From the NCBI GenBank assembly GCA_038030265.1, contig CM075939.1:32345253-32409252 (forward strand): DNA of 64,000 nt, written 5' to 3'. The notes beneath the pieces were generated by a model that did not search any database, was not told the origin of the DNA, and saw only the letters and a list, made by a program, of their open reading frames with translations. Below are positions 1 to 10,011 of this stretch, piece after piece. The position numbers and the translations under genes were made by a program. The first letter of the stretch is position 1. The number at the start of each line of letters is the position of its first letter. This DNA is from Corythucha ciliata. Its lineage: Eukaryota; Arthropoda; Insecta; Hemiptera; Tingidae.

Positions 1-440
1 GAGGAAGGGAAGGCAAGCATGGTGTTAACGTTAAGGTCGCACCACCACCGGCCAGGGTTCGAATCTACAACTCATTTGCGACCAAAGTTGTCCTCTTCAA
101 AAAAAAATTTCACCCCGCACGAAGTCCGACTTTTTTCATTTTTAAGATTTTTTTCGTGTTATAGACATTGCGTTACTAAAATGACTGTAACTCGCTTATT
201 TCTGGCCGAAAATCAAATCTGAATACACCGTTCGAAAGAGCGTTAAATTTACCATCTTCCCAGTGCAAAATCTTATTTTAAATGTAGGATTCAGGGGACG
301 AAAAATGAGCCCGAGTAGTAAAATGTGAGAAATTACGAAAATTTGCAAACTTTCAAACGTTTTCAACTCCGACTGAATGACTGCCAAATCTTCACAGTTT
401 GGTGGAATAAGGGGTGGGATACGCCTGTTTTATGTTTGTT
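1..440 (+). repeat. Dispersed repeat R, copy 1 (SINE-like)
   Basis: Bases 1-378 repeat at 1980-2357 with no difference that I could see (constant offset 1979). After 378 this copy jumps directly to sequence that copy 2 carries only from about 2512, so about 155 bp are missing here, with AAT shared at the junction. GGTTCGAATCT at 56-66 resembles a Pol III B box, so a tRNA-derived SINE is possible, but I cannot place a good A box. The segment 'CAGTTTGGTGGAATAAGG' near 395 is also found near 2530 and inverted near 3800. A MITE interrupts the repeat at 441. Confidence 0.7.
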
Positions 441-717
441 TTTAGTGCATTTCATTCTGAAAAATGCACTATTGGTCTCGTCGTGATGGTGGCAAACATG
501 GGTCATGTCATGTTTTTTTCACGTTTCAGAACCTCTAGAACACGAATTCAGTGGTCTCCGGAATTCATATATATATATATATATATATATAGCAAATCGA
601 ACCGACCTCGGATTCGTGTTCTAGGGGTTCTGAAACGTGAAAAAAAAGTATCGCAACCCATATGTGCGACCATCAGGGCGAGACCAATAGTGCATTTTTT
701 TAATGAAATGCACTAAA
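441..717. mobile_element. Palindromic MITE (TTTAGTGCATTTCATT family)
   Basis: Almost the whole element is an inverted repeat: TTTAGTGCATTTCATT at 441 is matched by AATGAAATGCACTAAA ending at 717, and the arms continue through ATGCACTATTGGTCTCG and CACGTTTCAGAAC to an (AT)n centre near 568-590. It is inserted in repeat R, whose second copy lacks it. A half copy lies at 6870-7008. No transposase is encoded, so it is non-autonomous. Confidence 0.8.
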
Positions 718-1742
718 AAAAAACTCATAGATGTGACGTGTTTGTTGGCAAAACAAGAACTTGCTTTTAGGGGGCATGACGAATCATCCGGCTCAGCGAA
801 CAGAGGTAATTACGTGGAATTCGTTCATTTCCTATCCAAGTACGACTCGCAGCTAGCCGAGCATTTGGAAAAGTCCACAGTTTTCTCCGGCCTCTCGAAT
901 GACATTCAAAACGATCTTAATGAAGCAATAAAATGTGTATTAATTGGCAGGGTAGAATCGGAAATAGAATTCGCGAAGTTTGTCTCAGTGTGTGTGGACG
1001 AGACGTCGGACTGGACAGGCACGTCACAGCTAACTACAATTTTGCGCTATGTCGATCCCCAGGGAGTGGTCCAAGAGAGATTTATAGGGTTTAGTGACGT
1101 GAGTGCGGATCGGAGTGCCAAAGCGTTAGCGGCCCACGTCATCAATATTGTAGAAACTTTCAAATGCGAAAAAAAAGTTGTTTGCCACACTTATGACGAG
1201 GCCACAGTGATGTCGGGACACCTGGGGGGTACCCAAAAACTAGTTAAGGACCGCTTTCCTTCTGCGATTTTTATCCATTGCTTTGGACATAAGTTGAATT
1301 TGGTTCTAACAGATTCTGTCAAGTCATTCCTGAGTGTAAAGTTTTTTTCGCCACTCAAGGTGGATTGTCGTCGTTTTTTTCCCATTCTTCGGCTCGAATC
1401 AACCTGCTCGACACTACTGTCAACAGGAGACTTCCACGAGTAGCTCCGACCCGATGGAACTTTCTTGATAGACTCGTTTATACGGTTCGTGAAAATCGCG
1501 AAAATTTCATAGAGCTATTTAATAGTATCTTGGAAAATCCAAGTAAGAGGGACGACGATGTTGTTTGTAAATCCCAGGGGTTTGTGTCTTTCCTACAATC
1601 TTTTAACACAGCCTTCTTGCCATTACTTTTCGAAAAAATTTACAATTCGACTGGGGTCTCGGTCTCGATTATGAAAAGTCGGTTTCGTTCTCGAAAAGTT
1701 AAAGGTACGAATTCAAAGATGTGTGCCATTAGTGACGAGTGA
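715..1742 (+). pseudogene. hAT-type transposase fragment (DUF4371 / ZMYM1-like)
   Basis: The frame from 715 to about 1355 encodes a DUF4371-like segment. It has 'VCVDETSDWTG' (first catalytic Asp region of the hAT RNase H fold), 'TYDEATVMSGHLGG' and 'CFGHKLNLVL'. Similarity then continues in another frame ('SSFFSHSS', 'RLPRVAPTRWNF', 'RLVYTVRENRENF') to 1742. A frameshift therefore lies near 1355-1370, in a region with T homopolymers. The N-terminal zinc finger and the C-terminal hAT dimerisation domain are missing. The fragment begins directly after the MITE and ends before the second copy of repeat R. It is a dead, doubly truncated transposase. Family assignment rests on motif order recognised by eye. 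Confidence 0.75.
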
Positions 1743-1979
1743 TCCAATTCTCGTCTCAATGATTACAGATGACGATAGATGAATTACTGAGTACTGACCA
1801 AAGAACTTTGTAATTGCCCCAACATGGAATCGTGCCTTTAAAACAATTGTCACGCTGAGAACGAGAAAGGGGAACAGTTGCGAACTCAACGAGATCAAGT
1901 CAAAATATCGCACATGCCAACTCATTTAGTTCAAGCAAGGAGACTTCCCTTCCCAGACACGTCGAGGAAGGAAGCATGA

Positions 1980-2575
1980 GAGGAAGGGAAGGCAAGCATG
2001 GTGTTAACGTTAAGGTCGCACCACCACCGGCCAGGGTTCGAATCTACAACTCATTTGCGACCAAAGTTGTCCTCTTCAAAAAAAAATTTCACCCCGCACG
2101 AAGTCCGACTTTTTTCATTTTTAAGATTTTTTTCGTGTTATAGACATTGCGTTACTAAAATGACTGTAACTCGCTTATTTCTGGCCGAAAATCAAATCTG
2201 AATACACCGTTCGAAAGAGCGTTAAATTTACCATCTTCCCAGTGCAAAATCTTATTTTAAATGTAGGATTCAGGGGACGAAAAATGAGCCCGAGTAGTAA
2301 AATGTGAGAAATTACGAAAATTTGCAAACTTTCAAACGTTTTCAACTCCGACTGAATCTGTCAGTTAATCGTACACTGCAATGTTGAAAGTTGGTGTAGA
2401 ACCTCAGCTTTCTTCAGGTCTAGTCATTTTTTAAATTAGAAAATCGAATAGGTGAGAAAACCGCGCCTGATTGAAAAATAGGTGTTTTTTTTTATCTTAC
2501 TCAGTTATTTAATGACTGCCAAATCTTCACAGTTTGGTGGAATAAGGGGTGGGATACGCCTGTTTTATGTTAGTT
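1980..2575 (+). repeat. Dispersed repeat R, copy 2 (longer)
   Basis: Bases 1980-2357 match 1-378. This copy retains 2358-2511, which copy 1 lacks, and then matches 379-440 (from 'AATGACTGCCAAATCTTC' to 'TGTTTTATGTT'). The two copies flank the MITE and hAT fragment as direct repeats. Together with the inverted piece near 3800 they define a repeat family present at least three times here. Confidence 0.7.
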
Positions 2576-2839
2576 TTTTCTGTGGCTGAATCGAATGGTG
2601 GTGCTAACGATGCTCATTAATTAGTTGAGCAAGGGGAATAGGGGTAATACGATGTTTAGTATTTTAAAAATGATCCCGTTTCTACTAAGGGACGCAATTC
2701 GGGAATAGACCATCTGATGGTAACATCTAGAAAAGACAAGCAAGAGCAATTTTATTCACTTTGGCATATTTTCGGTGTGTCCTTCGTGTTGGTCGCCACT
2801 ATCCGTTCTAAAATCCAATGGTTCTGCCTGATTTGATCG

Positions 2840-3540
2840 CCGAATACGCTAATCCTCAAGCACATCCTATAGAAAGGCTTTGTACCTATTTGATAAACTA
2901 TGCCCCGAGGTAATCATGCTCGGTGTTTACAGTTACAATAAAGCGCTCCGAGTAGACAGAGTACGAGATTTATCACTCCCAAATGAATGCATTTTTCACA
3001 CGTGGATTGGATTTATAATACCAATTCTATGGCCTCCTAGAAGACCGGACCTTACCCTTCTCGGTTAACGTTTGTGGAGGGACTTAAGACAGGAGTTAAT
3101 AAAGTTATGGTGAAAAACATCCTGAGATCGATGATCTGCTGGAAGTGTTGGATAGGATTCATTTGCAGTGACTAAGAAAGGCGGAATCCAGAGGTTTCAG
3201 AACGAGCAGTAGATGACAGGAGTTGGTTGGATTAAAGAAAACGTCTCGTTCACAGTGTTTATTTTTCCGAACCGGTTTTCAACTATTAATAGTCATCTTC
3301 AGGGATGGTTCTTTAAAGGGAAGCCCTTGTCGTTAGTAAAGGCTTCCCTTTAAAGAACCATCCCTGAAGATGACTATTAATAGTTGAAAACCGGTTCGGA
3401 AAAAAAAACACTGTGAACGAGACATTTTCTTTAATCCAACCAACTCCTGTGTCTTGGACGTTCACGTCATCGCTTCTCGAGGAGGTAGAGCAGTAGATGA
3501 GATTCGCACAGCATATGCCTAAACCAAAATAGCGGACACA
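2840..3540 (+). pseudogene. Mariner-like transposase remnant
   Basis: Decayed coding sequence in changing frames contains 'LWPPRRPDLTLLG' (3034-3066), a degenerate form of the mariner WPxRSPDLxPxDFFLWGYLK block that holds the third catalytic Asp. It is followed by 'DDLLEVLDRIH' in another frame. Stops and shifts are frequent. The remnant is interrupted by the foldback insertion at 3217-3487: 'GAGCAGTAGATGA' precedes and follows the insertion, and the mariner-like text resumes after it. The related element at 47803-48334 preserves the same block far better. The region 2576-2840 shows no recognisable gene. Confidence 0.5.
3217..3487. mobile_element. Foldback element A with hammerhead-like arms
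   Basis: Bases 3217-3325 and about 3336-3449 are near-perfect inverted repeats (about 105-110 bp arms, short loop), followed by a 38-bp tail. The 13-bp sequence GAGCAGTAGATGA at 3204-3216 is repeated at 3488-3500, so the insertion generated a 13-bp target duplication. Each arm holds CTGAAGATG, a palindromic ACTATTAATAGT hairpin, then TTGAAAACCGGTT, a layout resembling a degenerate hammerhead core. Hammerhead-bearing terminal repeats and variable target duplications are known for Penelope-like elements, so a non-autonomous Penelope relative is my inference. Confidence 0.75.
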
Positions 3541-3779
3541 TAGAAAATATCATGCTGAGGTGAATAAAGTAGCTCTTGTTCGCCGTTCCCCGCACGTTCT
3601 CTCGTTGTTATTAGAGATACTCGGACTTTTCCCACAAACAGCAACCCTTAGTGGAAAATAAATTCACCATTTTTAAACACCCTGTTCCCCTAGCTCTCCT
3701 ATTTCATGAGCCACATATGCACCACCCGATTCAGCCGCTAGCGTGATATGCGCGTCAACCGCCACTCGATTCAGCTAGG

Positions 3780-3823
3780 AAAAACAAGTAAAACCCACCC
3801 CTTATTCCACCAAACTGTCACAA

Positions 3824-3876
<53 letters not shown>

Positions 3877-3878
3877 CA
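3780..3878 (-). repeat. Inverted piece of repeat R plus (TAA)n microsatellite
   Basis: Bases about 3790-3822 are the reverse complement of the 'CAGTTTGGTGGAATAAGG' segment of repeat R. They abut a pure TAA-type trinucleotide run of about 50 bp. A simple-sequence tail next to a repeat end fits a retroposed origin. Confidence 0.7.
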
Positions 3879-3964
3879 ACAAGGCCATAATAATACCAAT
3901 AAAAAGCACCAACAACGAAACTCCCTAGCGTTGTCAGGTGTAGACGGTAGCTTCATTTTCTCGT

Positions 3965-4320
3965 ATTATGCCCTGTGGGTGGGGCCTACCGTATCCCCTG
4001 CGTGCCGTAAGAGGCGACTAAAAGGGGCGGGGAGGCGTCGGGCCTCGTTAGCCACAGGCATCCCGGACCTCACAGGGTGGCGCCTCGGCGTCATACGGGC
4101 TTGGCAACCCCGGGGTCCTGAAGCATAGATGCGGGGACACATCCCACACCCTGCATCTACCTCTAGGCCTTTGGCCTGCCACCTCACAATTCCCACATTT
4201 GACATTTGACTGGATCTGATGCTAACCTGGATTGAACGGACTATCAATAGGACGCAGGGTTTGAGAGATCTCGCCCGGCCTGGCGTAGGGATAAAAGGCA
4301 AAATATAATTAATCATGACC
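3965..4320 (+). repeat. GC-rich repeat, possibly 5' end of a non-LTR element
   Basis: A sharply GC-richer block (around 'GCGTGCCGTAAGAGGCGAC') stands out from the AT-rich surroundings. Open frames on both strands here have no recognisable domains and look like a composition effect. It lies about 400 bp upstream of the jockey remnant in the same direction, so it may be that element's untranslated 5' region, but nothing in the sequence proves the link. Confidence 0.35.
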
Positions 4321-4689
4321 GAAAAATCGAATATTGAAGCCGGATCGACAGCTCGTAACTTGGACGGACGTCAGGACCCTTCAAGAGACAAAGGCGCGTC
4401 AGGACTTGCTCAAACGGAAACAAACTTATGGCGTTTTCTATTTACCAAGGCGGAATTGCTCTCGAGCGGAGCAAGTGACATCATTGCTCGGGCATGGAGC
4501 AGCTCCAGAGCAGCAGAAGCTCCGGTTGAGAGCGGATACAAATGGAATGACATTTTCGAGAGAAGGAACAATTTTAACATGTCTCACGGTTATCCTAGAA
4601 AAATTCATATGTTTATTTCATAAGAACAGAAGATGTATAGCTGAAATACAAAATACAAAAAATTGTGATGGACCTCCAAGCTGATGTGA

Positions 4690-5135
4690 TTTCTGCCCCT
4701 GCCTGGTGTCGTACACGGCTGGCCGTCATTGAGCTGGTTCCCTCAACCTAATCTCATGGACAAAAAAGTGGAGAATAAAACTCAACGAGGAGAAATCTGT
4801 TTGTGTAAACTTTACAAATCGATGGACCAGCCCAATTCCCGTGCAACTCAGTGAGAAAATGATACCATTTGCAAATACGGCGAAGGACCTAAGCATGACG
4901 ATGGATGCTAAACTCCAGTGGAAGCCCCACGTCAAAAAGAAAAAAGAGGAAAAATGTACTGGATGCTCGGGAAGCATTCTGAGCTCTCGATGGATAACAA
5001 GCTCCTGCTATACCAGCAAGTTCTGAAGCCTTTTCTGGGCCTCCGGGTGTCAGCTTTGGGGTTTCACCAAGAAAATTAATGTCAAAGTCATACAAACTTT
5101 TCAAAACAAAGTTTTGAATTTGGACTCTGAGGCTT
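4690..5135 (+). pseudogene. Jockey-clade non-LTR retrotransposon, RT C-terminal remnant
   Basis: Read with frameshifts, this stretch gives 'LNEEKSVCVNFTNR', 'AKDLSMTMDAKLQWKPHV', then 'KMYWMLGKHSELSMDNKLLL' and 'GCQLWGFTKKINVKVIQTF'. That is the order found at the C-terminus of jockey-type reverse transcriptases (AKYLGxxLDxxLxWxxHI, then the WxLxGxxSxLSxxNKxxLYK and GxQLWGxxxxSNIxxIQxFQxKxLR blocks). At least one frameshift sits near 4950. The catalytic RT core and endonuclease are absent, so it is a dead fragment. Overlapping frames at 4315-4684 upstream are not recognisable. Confidence 0.65.
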
Positions 5136-5139
5136 ATTG

Positions 5140-5345
5140 CCTACAAGTAACACGAGGCATGGCACATCGACATTCGAACCCATATTTTGGAAAATAGTGT
5201 TTCAACAAGAATGTTTTCAAAATTAAATTCGTCACTCCTACCGAAAGTGAAGCGGATATTCTGACGAAATCTCTGGTATAGACTGGCCAAAGATCACTTC
5301 TGAAAGCTAAGGAATCTTGTCGGGGCAAACTGATTTTACGCGATT
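5140..5345 (+). pseudogene. Copia-type pol C-terminal remnant
   Basis: The decayed frame gives 'FKIKF...PTESEADILTKSL' preceded by a degraded 'RSKHIDIR' type block. This is the RNase H C-terminus of Ty1/copia polyproteins (KHIDIRxHFxRD...ADxLTK). A second, differently decayed copy of the same region is at 6490-6700. Confidence 0.55.
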
Positions 5346-5475
5346 TTGCTATTATTCACAGGGTTTGATTATTGGAATCATGTTTGTGATTATTTTTTTT
5401 AAGTACAATAAATAATAAAATTGTCTTCTTGGTGTGCTTGCAAAAAGGAGCAAAAAATGAGTAAAATAATGGTTG

Positions 5476-5665
5476 CGTTACAAAACCGGCTCGTTTTAAG
5501 CACTGAAGTGTAGAATTAAGCGCTTACTGGAGTTTTGCAACGGTGATTTGTACCGCGATGGGACGTGTTTAAGCACTTACTCAGCGCTGAGTTAGATTGA
5601 CAGTTTTGCAACGGAAAACGATTAAGTGCTCATTAAGCGCTGAACAAGCCTGGAGTTTTGCAACG
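5476..5665. repeat. Palindromic MITE-like repeat with GTTTTGCAACG motifs
   Basis: The ends form an imperfect inverted repeat: CGTTACAAAACCGGCTCG at 5476 against CAAGCCTGGAGTTTTGCAACG ending at 5665. GTTTTGCAACG occurs three times (5532-5542, 5603-5613, 5655-5665), each preceded by variants of TTAAGCRCTTACT or AAGCGCTGA. No coding capacity is seen. Confidence 0.5.
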
Positions 5666-6489
5666 CGGCCAATGTACAACACTATTAAGAATGGGGCGTT
5701 CGAATGATGTTACAACGGGCATGAAACAAAACAGGCGGTTTGTCGTTGACGGGTTGAGACACAGTTTTCTTACTCCGTTCTCTATACGTGACTTGGGGCA
5801 TGGACGGGAAGTGGGTTTTAGCGTTTGTGACGGGTGCGCGATCGTCATCGAAATTGCATGGATAAAACACTATAGGAAATTTCCCTTGAAAATGCTAATA
5901 AAGCTTAAATGCCCCCTCCCCCCTGATTCTCACTCACGTAGGACGAAAGCCTGTCGGTTGGCGTTATTTCCGAAAATTACAGTAAAAATCGTGAGTGGAG
6001 GTAACCATCTCGACGTCTGATTAAAGAAAGGGTAATTTATAAGCTTAAAATTTTCAAAGTGCCCATCAAGCATATTAATATGATACAATTGCCAACAAAA
6101 CCTAAAATTCGCGGTATCGGCGCATGAGAAATAATGGAATACATCTCAAACTATGAAATTGCCTTTTTATTCTGGAAAATCTCGATTTCTCATCACAGGA
6201 GGGCGAGTTCCACGTTAACTTGACGGGCTAATGTAATGCTTCAATTAACGTTTTGGCCGAGTAACGTCTATGCGATCCTACAAAGACCATCACGACCATC
6301 GTTTGACGAACAACGCGTGAAATTTAACGAGAATAATGCAATTCAACCTGCGCTGCGTGGTGTAAAGAATACAATGAATAAATCGAGACAGAAAAAAATG
6401 AGTAAAGAAAGAAATTCTAGAAGGGACAGAAACAAGGTGAAGTCGAATAACAGTGTCAAACCGCAATTATTCGACTGAATTTTAGCTCT
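5666..6489. other. No recognisable gene
   Basis: The stretch holds a 120-codon open frame (5658-6020) and an 80-codon, Lys/Arg/Asn-rich frame (6236-6478). Neither has recognisable motifs and I do not call them genes. Confidence 0.5.
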
Positions 6490-6700
6490 ACTCAGCTACG
6501 AGTGACACGAAACACATTGACATTCGAACTCACTTTTTGGAAGATGCTTTGCAAGAAATTTATTCAAGATTAAATTCGTTTTATCCATCGATAATGTCAT
6601 GTACAATTCAACGAAGGCTCTTGTCGGGAAGCAAATGGATTTTGTCGGTTTATCGGGGTGAACTGATTCTGCGAGCTGAAGTTCACTTCGAGATGGAGTA
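6490..6700 (+). pseudogene. Second copia-type pol C-terminal remnant
   Basis: The frame gives 'ESDTKHIDIRTHFLEDALQ', matching the KHIDIRxHFxRDxx block near the C-terminus of copia pol, and then decays. It is clearer than the copy at 5140-5345 at this block but lacks the ADILTK motif. Confidence 0.55.
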
Positions 6701-6869
6701 ATAATAAAATAGTTTGTTTTGTTCAATTATTGGGCACAAATTTTCCTCTTGGTGCTCACAATAAGTAGTAATCTCGTAAACATTTTCTTCTAGCGTTTAA
6801 TTTCATCACTTTGAACTACACACAGCACAAGTTATTTAATTATAAAAACCGCAATGAGCATAGTTTTGT

Positions 6870-7008
6870 TTTAGTGCATTTCATTCAAAAAATGCACTAT
6901 TGGTCTCGCCCTGATGGTCGCACATATGGGTTGTGATACTTTTTTTTTCACGTTTCAGAACCCCTAGAACACGAATCCGAGGTCAGTTCGATTTGATATA
7001 TATATATG
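6870..7008. mobile_element. Half copy of the TTTAGTGCATTTCATT MITE
   Basis: The sequence from TTTAGTGCATTTCATT through CACGTTTCAGAACCCCTAG to GATATATATATATGG corresponds to one arm of the MITE at 441-717 and stops at the (TA)n centre. Breakage at the centre of a palindrome fits deletion by hairpin cleavage or polymerase slippage. Bases 7009-7400 after it hold no recognisable feature. Confidence 0.75.
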
Positions 7009-7399
7009 GCCCTTTTTTGTTAGCACGATCACGGTCGCAATTTTTGACTTAGGGCAACCAAATTTGGTCTAAAAATCAATAGCGTGCCTATCGCCAGTGG
7101 ACAGTACGTTAAGCACCTACGGGGCGGAGCGGCAAACCGGTGAGATCGCTTTTCCACCTGAAAGAGGAGGATTTTTCACCAAATAATTTCGGAAAAATGA
7201 ATGTTATCCCTGCCGTCCGGCTATTTTTCCGAGATAACTTACTTGGCTATTGAACTCGCTATTGAGGCCAAAGAATTACCTACAGAAGCAACGACCACCG
7301 CATGGTTCATCAGACGAGTGAAAAAGGAAATAAGATGAATAAGAATAAGATAGGAATGAGATGTTTGTATGAACAAAGGAAATAAGATGAAAATTCTGA

Positions 7400-7568
7400 G
7401 GTCTATGATTAGTCTGGCACAGGAACTTCGCATTGGGACAGATGGTTGTTAGCCCTTAAATGCCGGACTCATTCTTTCGTCATTGACTCCATCCGACATT
7501 TCGGATGTATTACTGAAAAGGATTGCTTCAACTTTTTGCTGTTACATCGGTTTAACCAGGATCCAATG
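7400..7568 (+). pseudogene. P-element/THAP9-like transposase remnant, upstream piece
   Basis: The frame gives 'LKCRTHSFVIDSIRHFG' and 'FLLLHRFNQDPM'. It resembles the segment of P-element and THAP9-type transposases that precedes and includes the (L/F)NQDxLENFF motif. The match breaks at about 7569, where a TGTAAAAA sequence that could open an LTR begins. A second piece with the C-terminal part of the same kind of protein lies at 10340-10890, so the gypsy-type element appears to have split the remnant. Confidence 0.45.
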
Positions 7569-8253
7569 TAAAAACTTGTTTTTCCAAATTTGGTGGAAGA
7601 GTGGAGCCACGCTGTGACCGTTATAAACGCACACATTTAAAATTCGCGGTGATAGTTTCACCCCTCACCGCATCACCCAATTCTTTATTAGAATTATAAA
7701 TAATTAGAAAAATAACGAAGGCCGTGAAGAAGGAGGAAGAGGAGAAAAAAGCCCCGCGGATCGCCACACACTCCCGCCGCAGGTCTCCGCCAAGAAAAAA
7801 GGGGCCAAGCCGAAGAAAAGAGCCCGCGTCCCTGGAAGAAAAAAGGAAATCAATCTGTTCCCAAATTTAATATTATCCCCAAAATACCAAATACAAACTT
7901 GGTTGTGGCATTTCCCCCCTTTTCCCTTCACCAGAGAACCTCGGACGACATCTCCACGTAATCAATCGCCGGTTGGCCAACCTAAAGACAAATAGTGAGT
8001 GATTGTGTAGAATAAGTTATATTTTAGGACTTACCTTAGTCATAAGCCGTTCGTAGTAAATAATTTTTATGTCATAAGTCCCTTGTAAAATATTTCGACC
8101 TCTTAATATAATTGTGTCCACCCAACTCTCTTTATTATTATTTTAAATCCGAACCAATTTTATCCCCTTCATCCAAGGTTCGTCGTTGATTGAGCCCTAG
8201 TGCTAGGCGACGGACTCCCTTAAATTGTTGGCCCTACGAACCCCTAGGCCACA
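7569..8253 (+). repeat. Putative 5' LTR of gypsy-type element
   Basis: The block starts TGTAAAAACTTG and ends GGCCACA (TGT...ACA), directly followed by TTTTGGCGCCCAAAC at about 8256. That resembles the TGGCGCCCAAC primer-binding sites of gypsy elements. A TATAAA-like sequence lies near 7622. No second LTR copy is found in the window, so the left boundary is an inference from the end of P-like coding similarity. Confidence 0.45.
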
Positions 8254-8379
8254 GTTTTGGCGCCCAAACTTCTATATCCATATAAAGCCTTGTTTCTCAA
8301 GCCCTCAAACCCACGGCCGGCCTATAAATTTCAAAGTTGTAATTATTAAGTTATTTTTTTTTAGAATTTATCATTAATA

Positions 8380-10011
8380 ATGGCTACCGGACCAGTAAAC
8401 CCCCCGATCGGCCAAGATCCCGAATTTCCCTGCACCCAGTGCCAAACACTAACTTCATCAAAATTACTCATCCAGTGCTCTCATTGTTCTCTTCCCCGCT
8501 GTGAAGCCTGTAGTAATATCACCCTGGTTAATTTTAAGAAATTACCCCACGAAAGAAGAGCTAAATTTATAAATCAATGTTGCCACCAAAAGGTCCAAAT
8601 TGATGCCCTCCGTTCCCAACTCGCAGAAACTAACACTAAAGTCTCTAATTTACAAAATAATTTACCACAGCTTATCGCCCAAGCGAATCAGACAGACCCC
8701 ACTATAATGGCAATTAAAGCGCAGCAAGAGGAATTGTCCTCAAAGTTGGACAAGATCCTTAGCATCCTTTCTACTTCCCAAGCCACCCCCGCAAGTAAAC
8801 CAGAAGACCAACCTCATCCAAAATCCGACGCACCACTTCAACCACCAATGCCACATATCCCTCACACATTCACTTCCAATATTTCTCCTGCTGAAGCTCT
8901 TCTGGCAAGCACCCACACCGACCCCCAAGGCCTCACCATCGACCCTTCAGGGAAAGTTTCCTTCAAAAACCAAAGCCCCATTGAACATCTCATAAATAAT
9001 ATACCACGTCCACAAAGTACCCCTACACAAGCACAACCAACACAAATTTCATTTACAGAGACCCTTAAACTTCCCAAACATTTAGGAACTGCGATTTATC
9101 AAATCCCGAACCTGCGAACCAATAACCTCCCCAGTATCGTCCACTTCCTCCACAAAATTCAAAGACTGGAAAACATAGCACAAGAGCACTTTAAGCAACT
9201 GTTAATCCATATCTCCATCATTCAAAAAAATGACTTCCTCCAGAGAATAGTTTTCGGCCACGACATTCCAAATTTTAAAACTCTTCGGGACATTCTGTTC
9301 GCCGAACTCATCAATAACACCTCTAAAACCGAAATTCAAACCAAATATTTATTTCGTAAGCAATTTTATAACGAAAGTTTTAGAGATTTCACGGAGAATA
9401 TCCGAAAAATTAATTCAATACTCGAGACGCACAGCGAGTTAGAAGTCATACATATTATTCTGTGCAACACAAACCTTCAAACAAAAGCCTACTTTTTCGG
9501 CCTACAACCCCCCACCAACTACGACCAATTGGAACAGTTCGTAACCCAGCTCGAGCGAATAGAGCTAAATTTCTCACATGTACAAATAAGGGAGAAACCA
9601 CAAAATCAGTACCAACGATCATATCCACGACAAACACAACATTATACACACCGTCCCCCCAGCTCTCCGCAACTAACATCTCTCCCCCACAACGTACCCC
9701 CAAGCTCACGCAGTCCACCCGACAATAAATACAAAACATATTCCAAATATAATGTCAATACCATACAATCACCCGTCAAAAATACGACCCCTATTTATTT
9801 AAATCTAGACGGCACATACACCCCACACCCAAAACGATCACCCCAGATTAGAAGCCCCACTAGTCGTTCTCCTCCACCTTCACCCCACAATTCACCATTT
9901 TCACACCCAAAACACCATAACACTCCACCCACCCACCAAACCCACCAAAACACCAAATCTAAATCCCCAATCACACAAAATTACACTTCTCGTTACGTCC
10001 CAAAAAACTGA
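8380..10011 (+). CDS. gag: Gag-like protein of a gypsy-type retrotransposon
   Basis: This open frame of 543 codons lies downstream of a putative primer-binding site. Residues about 18-45 carry paired cysteines ('CTQCQTL', 'LIQCSHC', 'RCEACSN') like a small zinc-binding module. Residues about 75-130 (LRSQLAETNTKVSNLQNNL and the following Lys/Glu-rich part) look coiled-coil. A Pro/Gln/Thr-rich linker follows. The part around 228-400 ('LPKHLGTAIYQIPN', 'LLIHISIIQKNDF', 'KQFYNESFRDF') has the helical look of retrotransposon capsid. The C-terminus is Pro/Ser/His-rich and basic, with no CCHC knuckle. The last codons contain AAAAAAC just before the TGA stop, and protease continues in the -1 frame. 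The gag call comes from this context, not from a domain I can name. Confidence 0.7.
   Translation: MATGPVNPPIGQDPEFPCTQCQTLTSSKLLIQCSHCSLPRCEACSNITLVNFKKLPHERRAKFINQCCHQKVQIDALRSQLAETNTKVSNLQNNLPQLIAQANQTDPTIMAIKAQQEELSSKLDKILSILSTSQATPASKPEDQPHPKSDAPLQPPMPHIPHTFTSNISPAEALLASTHTDPQGLTIDPSGKVSFKNQSPIEHLINNIPRPQSTPTQAQPTQISFTETLKLPKHLGTAIYQIPNLRTNNLPSIVHFLHKIQRLENIAQEHFKQLLIHISIIQKNDFLQRIVFGHDIPNFKTLRDILFAELINNTSKTEIQTKYLFRKQFYNESFRDFTENIRKINSILETHSELEVIHIILCNTNLQTKAYFFGLQPPTNYDQLEQFVTQLERIELNFSHVQIREKPQNQYQRSYPRQTQHYTHRPPSSPQLTSLPHNVPPSSRSPPDNKYKTYSKYNVNTIQSPVKNTTPIYLNLDGTYTPHPKRSPQIRSPTSRSPPPSPHNSPFSHPKHHNTPPTHQTHQNTKSKSPITQNYTSRYVPKN
10002..10008 (+). promoter_or_regulatory. Probable -1 ribosomal frameshift slippery site
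   Basis: AAAAAAC sits in the gag zero frame as A-AAA-AAC, the canonical X-XXY-YYZ arrangement, immediately before the gag stop codon at 10009-10011. After a one-base slip the frame reads on without stops into protease. I did not fold the downstream RNA for a pseudoknot. Confidence 0.6.

Noticed and set aside
414..716. 100-codon open frame
   Set aside because: It lies almost wholly in a palindromic MITE and contains translated (AT)n sequence.
3826..3875. CRISPR-like regular repeat
   Set aside because: It is a pure TAA microsatellite without spacers, and the genome is eukaryotic.
3966..4316. Open frames on both strands in the GC-rich block
   Set aside because: No motif on either strand. Long frames on both strands are expected from high GC content.
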